Below are positions 44,472 through 51,253 of a DNA stretch of 64,000 bases, piece after piece. The notes under the pieces are model-generated. The model searched no databases and was not told the DNA's origin. It worked only from the letters and a program-made list of their open reading frames with translations. The stretch lies in assembly GCF_001571305.1 (NCBI RefSeq), contig NZ_BCTN01000010.1, forward strand, positions 1 through 64,000. Reading direction: 5' to 3'. The position numbers and the translations under genes were made by a program. The stretch is from Erwinia persicina NBRC 102418. GTDB lineage: Bacteria; Pseudomonadota; Gammaproteobacteria; Enterobacterales; Enterobacteriaceae. The first letter of the stretch is position 1. Each line of letters opens with the position of its first letter.

Positions 44472-45061
44472 CACTGTGGCCCCGCTGTTTTGCTGCCGCC
44501 GCTCTCGACACCCGCGTGAACGTGGCTGTGGACGACGATACCGTTCGAAGAGAAGCTGCCGCCGCTGTGGCTGATCGTGCCCTGTAGCGTGCCCCCCTCG
44601 CTGAGCACAAATGTTTTCGCCTTCAGCTGCTGAGTGCACTCCACCAGCGGGCTGTCGAGGGTGATTTTTACCGCCGCCCGGATGCTGGCCGACTGGATAC
44701 CGCTGGCTGTCAGCGCACCGCTCTGCGGTTCGTAGGCGATCTGCGCCCCGTCCGGGAACTGCCAGCACACCGCATCCTGCGATGCCGAAGGCGGCGGGAA
44801 AGCATCAGAGAAGATCCCCGGCAGCACAAAGGCGGTGGTCAGTTCACCGCTCAGCGCCAGCAGCAGCACCTGCTCACCCGGTGAGGGCGCATGCCAGCTG
44901 CGAACCTGGCCCGCGCTGCTGCTCAGCCACGGCAGCCAGCCGGTGAGGTTGCCGTCGCTCTTTACCCGGCATCGCGCCCGGGGAAGATCGACCTCGCTGA
45001 CCGTACCGATGCGCAACAGGTTGTTGAGCTGGCGGCGGGTTTCCACGACAAATTCATTCAT
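44471..45061 (-). CDS. V: P2 gpV-like baseplate spike
   Basis: About 196 residues (P2 gpV is 211). The OB-fold part carries RIGTVSEVDLPRARCRVKSD and SPGEQVLLLALSGELTTAFVLPGIFSD. A beta-helix tip ends in VVHSHVHAG; the H-x-H binds iron at the needle apex in P2 and phi92. AAGGAG is 6 bases before the ATG at 45061. It directly follows R; gene S, which lies between R and V in P2, is absent. Confidence 0.92.
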   Translation of the reverse strand: MNEFVVETRRQLNNLLRIGTVSEVDLPRARCRVKSDGNLTGWLPWLSSSAGQVRSWHAPSPGEQVLLLALSGELTTAFVLPGIFSDAFPPPSASQDAVCWQFPDGAQIAYEPQSGALTASGIQSASIRAAVKITLDSPLVECTQQLKAKTFVLSEGGTLQGTISHSGGSFSSNGIVVHSHVHAGVESGGSKTAGPQ

Positions 45062-45080
45062 TGCGTACTCCTTCTGGCTT

Positions 45081-45542
45081 TCAGACTGCAGGCCATTCAC
45101 TGACCAGCTGATGGTTGATATAGAGCTGCCACGGGCGGGACACGGCTTCCGGCACCGCTGGCTCCGGCAAATGGGTCACACTCAGGGCCCCGTCGCTTTC
45201 GCTGACCAGCACGCGCTCGGTCAGCGGGATCACCAGGCTGAAGTCGCCGTTAACGCTGCTGCTGAACACCATGCCGTTTTCACGTCTGGCCGCCGTGGTC
45301 ATCAGGTCGGGTTGATTTTCCCGCAGCCACAGCAGCAGGGAGACCACCAGGGCATCCCGGTCGTCGCCGGCGTCGCTGACGGTAATGCGCAGCGGGTACT
45401 GGTATTCAAAACTCAGTGAGGCAGCGGGCGTACAGACTACCCTGCCCTGCTCCAGCGAAAGGGTCAGCCGTTCAGGGTGATTCTGCAGGTCGGGTACGCG
45501 GGCCAGTAAGGCCTCGCGCAGTCGTTTGGGTTTTAACATCAT
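45081..45542 (-). CDS. R: P2 gpR-like tail completion protein
   Basis: A 153-residue homologue of P2 gpR (155). It starts MMLKPKRLREALLARVPDLQ and has AASLSFEYQYPLRI, LLLWLRENQPDLMTT, TERVLVSESDGAL and a W.LYIN..LVSEW ending. Its start lies 71 bp inside the LysC frame. In P2 gpR and gpS finish the head-proximal end of the tail; only R is kept here. Confidence 0.92.
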   Translation of the reverse strand: MMLKPKRLREALLARVPDLQNHPERLTLSLEQGRVVCTPAASLSFEYQYPLRITVSDAGDDRDALVVSLLLWLRENQPDLMTTAARRENGMVFSSSVNGDFSLVIPLTERVLVSESDGALSVTHLPEPAVPEAVSRPWQLYINHQLVSEWPAV

Positions 45543-45786
45543 GTTGCTCCTGACACTGTTTAAGGGTTTCGACTTGCAGGCCGCACGTCAGTAGCGCCTG
45601 CTCCAGCTGGCGGATCGCTGTCAGCAGATCCCCCTGCGTCTCTGGCTGAACCGCCGGTACCGGACAACTGCTGATGACGGGACAACCACGCCAGATAATC
45701 ACTGGCGGTGGCGAAAGCGGGGTGCTGCTGCAGCCGGATAATCCCGTCAGGCAGAGCAGCATGGCTCCAGTTTTGTAGTGCCTCAT
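45472..45786 (-). CDS. lysC: Outer-membrane spanin subunit, Rz1/LysC-like lipoprotein
   Basis: About 104 residues, with a signal peptide and lipobox LSGC (Cys18 counted from ATG 45786), then a Pro-rich stretch (STPLSPPPVI). The gene is embedded in the lysB frame (+1 phase) for most of its length, the classical overlapped Rz/Rz1 design. It ends inside gene R. With LysB it fuses inner and outer membranes in the last lysis step. Confidence 0.8.
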   Translation of the reverse strand: MRHYKTGAMLLCLTGLSGCSSTPLSPPPVIIWRGCPVISSCPVPAVQPETQGDLLTAIRQLEQALLTCGLQVETLKQCQEQHDVKTQTTARGLTGPRTRPAESP

Positions 45787-46063
45787 TGCTGTGCAGGACC
45801 CTCTGATCGTTGACATATTGTTTCAGGGTGATATCGCCGGCCCTGAGCAGGGACTGGCGCAGCGTGCGCTCGGCCTCGGCCTGGCGGGAGATATCCGCTT
45901 TCAATTGCCTGATGACGGCGTTTCGCTGATCCACCCCCGCGTGGAGCACGGCATTACGCTGCTGCAGTTCGATGCGCTCACGGTAAAGAATGGCCAGCCA
46001 GCGCCCGCCGCCACCCAGCGCGATCAGCAGCGTCAGCACCAGGGTTATCCATAATCGGGTCAT
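45560..46063 (-). CDS. lysB: Inner-membrane spanin subunit, Rz/LysB-like
   Basis: About 167 residues. A single N-terminal anchor (TRLWITLVLTLLIALGGGG) leads to a long periplasmic coiled coil (residues 30-75, QQRNAVLHAGVDQRNAVIRQ) and a tail typical of P2 LysB (NWSHAALPDGIIRLQQHPAF..A.DYL). It overlaps the endolysin stop by 4 bp (ATGA). Confidence 0.82.
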   Translation of the reverse strand: MTRLWITLVLTLLIALGGGGRWLAILYRERIELQQRNAVLHAGVDQRNAVIRQLKADISRQAEAERTLRQSLLRAGDITLKQYVNDQRVLHSNEALQNWSHAALPDGIIRLQQHPAFATASDYLAWLSRHQQLSGTGGSARDAGGSADSDPPAGAGATDVRPASRNP

Positions 46064-46569
46064 CCCACCCCCTTCAGGCACAGGGCGCGTTCAGCGCTTC
46101 TTCGCGCCTCAATTCCCTTATTACGTACGCCCGCGACATACACCCAGCGCATCAGCTGATCGCAGGCTGCCCGCCACTGCTGCTGATTGATCAGCCGGGC
46201 ATAGGTGGAGCGACAGACCGCGCTCACGCCGACGTTAAAGGCAAAGGAGACCGTGGCGTCCCAGACCCCCTGCGGCATCGTCACCTGCAGGCAGCGGGCG
46301 ATACCGCGCTCTACCCGCTGCACGTCATCAATCAGATTGACCGCTACCTGACGCTCACTGACCGCCGTCACGGGCGTCATCCCCCGGGTATGGCCGATAC
46401 CGTTCGTCCAGACACCCGCACTGCACTGATACGGTGAAGTCCGGCAGCCCTCGGCACTGGCCAGCAGCTGCAGGCCCTCGCCGGAGATCTGCAGCGTGGA
46501 GAACGACGGCAGCGTGACGGCCAGCGCCAGTACAATCAGCACCGCACATTTTTTAGCGGGTGAATTCAT
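46060..46569 (-). CDS. K: Phage lysozyme (GH24 endolysin) with signal-anchor N-terminus
   Basis: A 169-residue muramidase. A hydrophobic N-terminal segment (residues 8-25) looks like a signal-arrest-release domain. The catalytic set is Glu40, Cys49 and Thr55 in AEGCRTSPYQCSAGVWTNGIG, a T4-lysozyme-like E-8-C-5-T arrangement with Cys in the Asp position, as in related SAR endolysins. It degrades peptidoglycan to release particles. It overlaps the holin gene by 17 bp. Confidence 0.9.
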   Translation of the reverse strand: MNSPAKKCAVLIVLALAVTLPSFSTLQISGEGLQLLASAEGCRTSPYQCSAGVWTNGIGHTRGMTPVTAVSERQVAVNLIDDVQRVERGIARCLQVTMPQGVWDATVSFAFNVGVSAVCRSTYARLINQQQWRAACDQLMRWVYVAGVRNKGIEARRSAERALCLKGVG

Positions 46570-46780
46570 CTTCGCTCCCGTTTCTCTGTCGCTGTTGCCA
46601 CAACCGCCAGGTCTTACGGCGGTAATGCCAGTTGATAAAGAAGTTCGCGATGTTGATGCACAGCGTCACCACAGCCACCAGCGCACCCACCATAAAGGCG
46701 ATGTCCTGTACGGTGTGCCGGCTGGCCCACATCATCATCACACTGGTGAAATAGCCGATCAGTGAGCTGCTTTTCTCCAT
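46553..46780 (-). CDS. Phage holin (HP1/P2-type)
   Basis: A 75-residue small membrane protein with one clear long hydrophobic helix (DIAFMVGALVAVVTLCINIANFFI), a weaker preceding segment, and a basic C-terminus (HYRRKTWRLWQQRQR). Size, position between X and the endolysin, and topology fit the HP1-family holin that times lysis. Confidence 0.8.
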   Translation of the reverse strand: MEKSSSLIGYFTSVMMMWASRHTVQDIAFMVGALVAVVTLCINIANFFINWHYRRKTWRLWQQRQRNGSEDEFTR

Positions 46781-46783
46781 CGG

Positions 46784-46987
46784 TCAGCTCCACAGATTGA
46801 GCGTTTCGTGGGTGGCAGAAAGGGAGAGCGACGGAAGCTCAATCGGATAACCGTGAGGCAACCGGGCTCCCTGTTCAGCCAGTCCGCGATTCGCGGCATA
46901 AACGGCTTCCACCACCTGCCGCGTGCGGCCATAGTGGCGAAAACAGATCTCATCGACGCAGTCATCCTGCAGGGCATAAATTTTCAT
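46784..46987 (-). CDS. X: P2 gpX-like tail protein X (LysM-like)
   Basis: A 67-residue homologue of P2 gpX (67). It starts MKIYALQDDCVDEICFRHYG, contains VVEAVYAANRGLAEQGARLPHG and ends TLNLWS. The LysM-like fold probably lies at the baseplate hub. It is the first gene of the tail/lysis operon here; in P2, head gene L comes before it. The Ogr-type dyad lies about 145 bp upstream. Confidence 0.93.
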   Translation of the reverse strand: MKIYALQDDCVDEICFRHYGRTRQVVEAVYAANRGLAEQGARLPHGYPIELPSLSLSATHETLNLWS

Positions 46988-47121
46988 TTTTCACTCCCCC
47001 GTAGCGGGTATTACGCTGACAGAAACGGCCGGGAAAGAGGTTGGTGTGATGACTTCCGCTTCCCAGTGCCGGGTAATCTCAACCAGTGTGCGTTCTCAAC
47101 TTATGGCGCTCAATTGGGGGG

Positions 47122-47143
47122 TGTTGTAGGACAGGTGTGACAA
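47122..47143 (-). promoter_or_regulatory. Ogr-type activator site before gene X
   Basis: GTTGT-N12-ACAAC, the same 5-bp dyad and spacing as the site before FI. It contains the TGT-N12-ACA core known from P2 late promoters. The 46988-47341 region otherwise holds the SOS-gene terminator and no gene. Confidence 0.75.
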
Positions 47144-47216
47144 CGTGAACCCCCTGTCCGGGACGAATACGGGCGGTATTCAGCCACCGGCGGCGGTAAG
47201 ATGGGGGCAACAGACA

Positions 47217-47244
47217 TAAAAAAAGCCCCCATAAAGGGAGCTTG
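47217..47244 (-). terminator. Terminator after the SOS-controlled small gene
   Basis: On the minus strand AGCTCCC-TTTAT-GGGGGCT forms a stem with one mismatch or wobble, followed by seven T. It separates the 63-codon gene from the tail operon, so SOS transcription does not simply read into gene X. Confidence 0.75.
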
Positions 47245-47341
47245 AGCAGAACAGAATGCAGGAGGATATTTCAGGGACGGGCACGCAGTGAACAGAACGC
47301 CCGGACGGCAAATAACACGCGGATCGCGTGCTTAAAAAGCG

Positions 47342-47533
47342 TTAACGTTCGGTATTAGGGGGGGAAAAGACAACGGAGAACTGGCCATTTTTCAGCTCTA
47401 TACCGCTGGCAAGATCCGCGATCAAATGCAGCGCAATCTCACGATCCCGCTCCCTGCAAACCCCTTCAGAGGTTAATCTTGCTATCAGTTCTACGCGCTC
47501 CAGAATCACGCTTTCGGCTAATTCTTTGTCCAC
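47342..47533 (-). CDS. Small LexA-controlled protein, candidate antirepressor
   Basis: A 63-residue acidic, helical protein (MDKELAESVILERVELIARL, then EIALHLIADLASGIELK) with no family I recognise. It starts with GTG, 7 bases after AGGAGG. A near-consensus LexA box covers its promoter and it has its own terminator. In coliphage 186 the LexA-controlled gene in this role is tum, whose product disables CI; this protein is shorter and shows no visible similarity to Tum or DinI. Function by position only. Confidence 0.7.
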   Translation of the reverse strand: MDKELAESVILERVELIARLTSEGVCRERDREIALHLIADLASGIELKNGQFSVVFSPPNTER

Positions 47534-47549
47534 AACTCCCCCTCCTTTT

Positions 47550-47569
47550 CACTGTACATACATACAGTA
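47550..47569 (-). promoter_or_regulatory. LexA (SOS) box over the promoter of the 63-codon gene
   Basis: CACTGTACATACATACAGTA matches the 20-base LexA consensus (TACTGTATATATATACAGTA) at 17 positions and has the perfect CTGT-N8-ACAG core. A -10 hexamer TATGAT (47574-47569, minus strand) abuts it, so the box covers the transcription start. Confidence 0.88.
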
Positions 47570-47809
47570 TCATAGCACTTACCAATAAGAAAAGTTTTTT
47601 ACGTGTACCTGCAACAATGTTTATCACACTGATAATTATAAAAATAATAAATTTCCCCCACCTTGTCCTGCCTGTAGGGATTGAGGCGTTGCCACTCTTT
47701 TTTGAGAGGACAGAGAAGAGAAGTGACGGTGAAAAACGGGAATTAACGGGCGCTTAATTAATTAGCGACACTCATATTCAGGCCGCGCTGGCCGTGGATG
47801 GAGAGGCGC

Positions 47810-47826
47810 ATTCACTTAAGATGAAT
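47810..47826. promoter_or_regulatory. CI operator candidate upstream of the repressor gene
   Basis: ATTCACTTAAGATGAAT matches the perfect palindrome in the ogr promoter at 15 of 17 positions. It is the only such sequence I see between the small gene and the repressor. A separate dyad, TTATCA-CAC-TGATAA, is at 47621-47635. The rest of 47570-47989 has no supported gene. A TACAAT at 47937-47942 is a plausible -10 for the repressor gene. Confidence 0.6.
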
Positions 47827-47989
47827 TGCCGGGCTGGGGAAGGAAAACCGATGGTGTTACGGGTTGTAAAAATGGCCTCCATCGGGCAAAATCTCATAGA
47901 ATTCCTGTTCTCTCTATCCTGATGTGCCCTTAAAGCTACAATAATAAATTGCGCACTCCCCAAAAAATGAAATCACCAGGAGTATGAGA

Positions 47990-48604
47990 GTGAGCCTAAA
48001 AATCGACTTTCAGAATGGCGCAAAAGAGGTGCTGGATCGCGTACTCCAGGCCTACGGATTTTCGACGAAACTGGCGCTGGCTGAACACCTCGGCATTGCC
48101 AGTAGCAGCCTGGCTAATCGCTATTCGCGCGGTCATTTTCCCTCTGACATCGTGATCCGCTGCATGGCCGATACGCAGGCCTCATTACAGTGGCTGGCAA
48201 CCGGTGAGGGAGAGTCTCCGTCGGCCACCTCAGTAACGGATGCTCCACAGGCATCGCCGTCAGCGCATCTCCTGTCGCTCCCCCGCCAGCGTCTGGACGG
48301 CGGGAAACTGACCGATCTGACCGACATGACGCTGGAAGCGGCCTTCTTTGAAGGCTGGTCCATCATCCCCGAACGGCCGCTACTGCTGATTGATGGCCAG
48401 CAACAGTTCATCGCCGAGCAGCTGTTCAGCGAGATCCAGGACGGTGACTGGCTGGTGTCGCTGGAGGGCCAGGTCAGCGTCCGCAGTCTCACCCGTATTC
48501 CTCCGGGACGGGTGCGGGTGGCCAACGGCCAGCAGCAGTTCGAATGTGGACTGAATGAGATCATCCCCCTGGCCCGCATGGTGATTGCCTGCCGCCCGGT
48601 GTAA
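47990..48604 (+). CDS. cI: 186-like CI phage repressor
   Basis: About 204 residues. The N-terminal Bac_CI_repr domain (KEVLDRVLQAYGFSTKLALAEHLGIASSSLANRYSRGHFPSDIV, then LQWLATGEG) is followed by a linker and a C-terminal domain like the 186 CI oligomerisation domain (QLFSEIQDGDWLVSLEG). No self-cleavage Ala-Gly/Ser/Lys set is evident, fitting control by an antirepressor and not by RecA cleavage. GTG 47990 is 7 bases after AGGAG; ATG 47984 is in frame but only 1 base away. It is divergent from the whole tailocin. Confidence 0.88.
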   Translation: MSLKIDFQNGAKEVLDRVLQAYGFSTKLALAEHLGIASSSLANRYSRGHFPSDIVIRCMADTQASLQWLATGEGESPSATSVTDAPQASPSAHLLSLPRQRLDGGKLTDLTDMTLEAAFFEGWSIIPERPLLLIDGQQQFIAEQLFSEIQDGDWLVSLEGQVSVRSLTRIPPGRVRVANGQQQFECGLNEIIPLARMVIACRPV

Positions 48605-48619
48605 TAACGATAAAGTACA

Positions 48620-48638
48620 AGGCCACGTCCTGTGGCCT
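48620..48638. terminator. Hairpin between cI and the SulP gene
   Basis: AGGCCAC-GTCCT-GTGGCCT is a 7-bp perfect stem between two convergent genes. T-runs are poor on both sides, so it is a weak bidirectional terminator at best. Confidence 0.45.
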
Positions 48639-48649
48639 GAAGAACGGCG

Positions 48650-50140
48650 TTATCCCTGTGTCAGTGTCCCCTGCCATGGCCACTGATTGAGCTGAATTCC
48701 CCGTTTTTTCGCGCCTTCACCAAAATCATGCAGCAACGCTTTGACGTCCGGGTCGATATATTCTGCGCTATCGTGATCCACAATCACCACGCTGTTCTCC
48801 GGGATCTCCGCCAGCAGCCCCTTCAGGCGCGGATTGTGCATAAAGGTCAAGTTCTGCTGGAAGCGCAGAACATAATGGTCATCGTAGCGCGTCAGCAGCA
48901 TGGCATTACGGTGGCTTTTATAGATGCTGAACAGGATCTGCGTCGCCAGGCCGATACCAATTCCCGCCAGCATACCGAACATCAGAATACCGCCAATCGT
49001 GGCAAGGAACGGCACCGACTGCGGCGCGCCCTGCCGGATCTGCGAGACAAACAGTCCCGGCGTGGCCAGCTTGTAGCCGGTATACAACAGAACGGCGGCA
49101 AGGCTCGCCAGCGGGATAGCATTCAGCACCCCGCTAAACCACAGGCCACACACCAGCAGCAGCGCGCCATGAAGCAGGATCGACAGCTTGCTCTGCGCGC
49201 CCGCGCTGACGTTGACCGAACTGCGCACGATCACCGCAGTAATGGGCAGGCCACCGAGAAAACCGGACAAGGCATTACCGATCCCCTGGGCGCGCATCTC
49301 TTTATCCGGTGACGGGGCCGGATGCTGCGGGCGCAGCTTTTTCAGCGCTTCCTGACTGAGCAGGGTTTCCAGGCTGGCCACAATCGCCAGCGTGGCGGCA
49401 ATCAGATAAACCGCTGGGTTCTGCCATGCCTGCCAGTCCGGCCGCTCCAGCTCGCTGGTCAGAGCCGCAACGCTGTCAAAGGTGGGCAGAGAGATTCGCG
49501 GCAGACCGGACGCGAGGTCGGGGAAAAAGCGCCCCCCCAGCACCGTGGCCAGGCAGCCCAGCAACACCGCCATCAGCGGGCCCGGCATCCAGCCCAGCCA
49601 GCGGTTATTTTTGACGGTTTTAGTGGTCCACAGCCAGAGTACCAGCAGCCCGGCAGACGCCACGGCGATCGCGGGCAGAGAGATATTCAGCGACCCGCCG
49701 TTCAGCAGTGAGGTCAAATCGCTTTCACCTGCCGCCCCAAGGGCAACCGGGATTTGCTGGATGATCAGCAGGATGCCGATCGCGGCCAGCATCCCCTTGA
49801 TCACACTGCCCGGTACCAGGGTAATAAAACGTCCGGCACGCAGCGCCCCCATCAGGAACTGCAACACACCGGCTATCATCAGCGCCAGCAGCAGGGCTGA
49901 AAAGGATCCCAGCGTCTCGACAGCCCCGGTAACAATCGTGACCAGCCCGGCAGCCGGGCCGCTGACCGCAAATTTTGACGGGCTGAAGGTGGTGACTACC
50001 AGCCCCCCTATCACCCCGGTCAGCAGGCCGACAAACGGCGGCAGCCCGCTGGCCTGGGCAATCCCCAGGCATAAAGGGAGCGCCACCAGAAACACCACCA
50101 GCCCGGCGGGAATATCCTGACGTAAGCTCTTCATATTCAT
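48650..50140 (-). CDS. SulP family anion (bicarbonate/sulfate) transporter
   Basis: A 496-residue carrier with about 12-14 membrane segments. It starts KSLRQDIPAGLVVFLVALPLCLGIAQASG, the SulP signature, and ends in a short STAS-like tail (ENSVVIVDHDSAEYIDPDVKALLHDFGEGAKKRG). It overlaps a beta-carbonic anhydrase gene by 4 bp, strongly hinting at bicarbonate as substrate, as for BicA-type and SulP-CA pairs. Sulfate cannot be excluded. Confidence 0.88.
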   Translation of the reverse strand: MNMKSLRQDIPAGLVVFLVALPLCLGIAQASGLPPFVGLLTGVIGGLVVTTFSPSKFAVSGPAAGLVTIVTGAVETLGSFSALLLALMIAGVLQFLMGALRAGRFITLVPGSVIKGMLAAIGILLIIQQIPVALGAAGESDLTSLLNGGSLNISLPAIAVASAGLLVLWLWTTKTVKNNRWLGWMPGPLMAVLLGCLATVLGGRFFPDLASGLPRISLPTFDSVAALTSELERPDWQAWQNPAVYLIAATLAIVASLETLLSQEALKKLRPQHPAPSPDKEMRAQGIGNALSGFLGGLPITAVIVRSSVNVSAGAQSKLSILLHGALLLVCGLWFSGVLNAIPLASLAAVLLYTGYKLATPGLFVSQIRQGAPQSVPFLATIGGILMFGMLAGIGIGLATQILFSIYKSHRNAMLLTRYDDHYVLRFQQNLTFMHNPRLKGLLAEIPENSVVIVDHDSAEYIDPDVKALLHDFGEGAKKRGIQLNQWPWQGTLTQG

Positions 50141-50760
50141 ACGATCCCCTCTTCTGTCTGCTGGACAAGCTCTTTCAGATGCCCGCTGTGCAGATCGTAC
50201 ACGCAGCCAAACACCTCCAGCGCCACACCTTCACGCCAGGCCTTCAGCACCGGGTCGGTTTTCACCAGCTGGCTGAACTGCGCCAGCACATTCGCTTCCA
50301 CCAGGCGATTGAGGTGCGCGCCCGGTTCCTCATCGCCCGCCTGCGTTGCCAGGGCGGGTGACAGGGCATTTCTCAGTTGGGTGATACGCCGTGCCAGCGG
50401 AGAGTTTTCATCCCCCAGGGGGATGTCCGGCAGGGTCAGCGCCGCCTGCACGCCCCCACAGCCGTAATGCCCACAAAGCACAATGCTGGAAACCTTCAAA
50501 TATTCAAGGGCATACTGCAATACGCTCATAAAGTTATCGTCATGACTCACGACCATATTGGCGATATTACGATGTACAAAGAGCTCCCCGGGGTGCGCAC
50601 CGGTCAGCACCTCCGCCGGGACGCGGCTGTCAGAACACCCGATCCATAAAGCATGGGGCTGCTGCCCGTCCACATTTTGCCGGAAATAGTGCGGATTACG
50701 TTGGCGTCGCTGTAAGGCCCAACTGCGGTTTTTCGCTAACAGGGGTTTTAGGGTCGTCAA
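50137..50760 (-). CDS. Beta-class carbonic anhydrase
   Basis: A 207-residue enzyme interconverting CO2 and bicarbonate. Zinc ligands are Cys42, His98 and Cys101 (GCSDSR and CGHYGCGG), with the Asp44-Arg46 dyad. VHRNIANMV and LEYLKV are family blocks. It is upstream of and coupled to the SulP gene. Length and sequence are like enteric Can/CynT. Confidence 0.94.
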   Translation of the reverse strand: MTTLKPLLAKNRSWALQRRQRNPHYFRQNVDGQQPHALWIGCSDSRVPAEVLTGAHPGELFVHRNIANMVVSHDDNFMSVLQYALEYLKVSSIVLCGHYGCGGVQAALTLPDIPLGDENSPLARRITQLRNALSPALATQAGDEEPGAHLNRLVEANVLAQFSQLVKTDPVLKAWREGVALEVFGCVYDLHSGHLKELVQQTEEGIV

Positions 50761-51170
50761 AATAGAATCTCTCTTCCGGGAAGCTGGGAAATAAGTTCTA
50801 ACATCTTAGCGAATAGAAAGTGATTAAGATTAATCTTAACTGACGATAAATAACGGAAATGTAAACTTGCTTAAAGTTACTTTATTTACACCGATTATGC
50901 AGGCATGGGAAAATATAAGAAAAGCTTATACCTCGGTCAGAATTAATATTGAATTTATTTAATATAACATATAAATCAATGAATTAAATAATAACACTAA
51001 CAAGGGGAAATAGCGGATATTTTAGATGAGGATGTTTTTTAAATACTCGCATCTCTTTAATTAACTAATAAAAGCAAAATACTTTTTTCTTCCACGTCGG
51101 GTTGAATCCGTATCTTACTGCTCAGGCTGAATTTATTATTTAGTTACCCGGGTTATCAATTATTGTCAGT
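50761..51170. other. AT-rich noncoding gap upstream of the carbonic anhydrase gene
   Basis: About 410 bases, strongly AT-rich between 50800 and 51130. No ORF with a plausible start is visible. It must hold the carbonic anhydrase promoter, but no site stands out. Confidence 0.5.
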
Positions 51171-51196
51171 AAATGCGCCATAATTTAAGCGCATTT
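51171..51196. terminator. Hairpin after idnR
   Basis: AAATGCGC and GCGCATTT form a perfect 8-bp stem with a 10-base loop, flanked by AT-rich sequence on both sides. It lies about 60 bp after the idnR stop. Confidence 0.55.
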
Positions 51197-51253
51197 ACAT
51201 TTTACAGTCTGCCAGGGAAGACCCGTCGCGGCGGGGATCCTGCTTTGCCCGCG

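Larger units (their letters stand above)
35379..48604. other. P2-like R-type tailocin (headless phage tail) cluster
   Basis: The cluster holds 18 P2-type structural and lysis genes in P2 order (X, holin, K, LysB, LysC, R, V, W, J, I, H, FI, FII, E, E', T, U, D) plus ogr and a divergent 186-like repressor. Missing are Q, P, O, N, M, L (portal, terminase, scaffold, capsid, completion), S, G, integrase, cox, and replication genes. Every retained frame is open. It sits between an M19 dipeptidase gene and the SulP gene, with no tRNA or attachment repeat visible. This pattern is that of a domesticated contractile bacteriocin. Confidence 0.85.

Noticed and set aside
47479-47757. 92-codon plus-strand frame over the SOS box
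   Set aside because: It overlaps the better supported 63-codon gene and the LexA box, and has no start signal.
47778-47963. 61-codon minus-strand frame in the cI upstream region, in the place where a cox or cro gene would be
   Set aside because: No helix-turn-helix, no ribosome site, low-complexity residues; it runs through the operator candidate. A 17-codon frame starting at the operator was also dismissed.
35379-48604. Reading the phage cluster as a decaying P2 prophage
   Set aside because: Loss is limited to head, integration and replication functions, while all other frames and control sites look intact; random decay would also hit tail genes.
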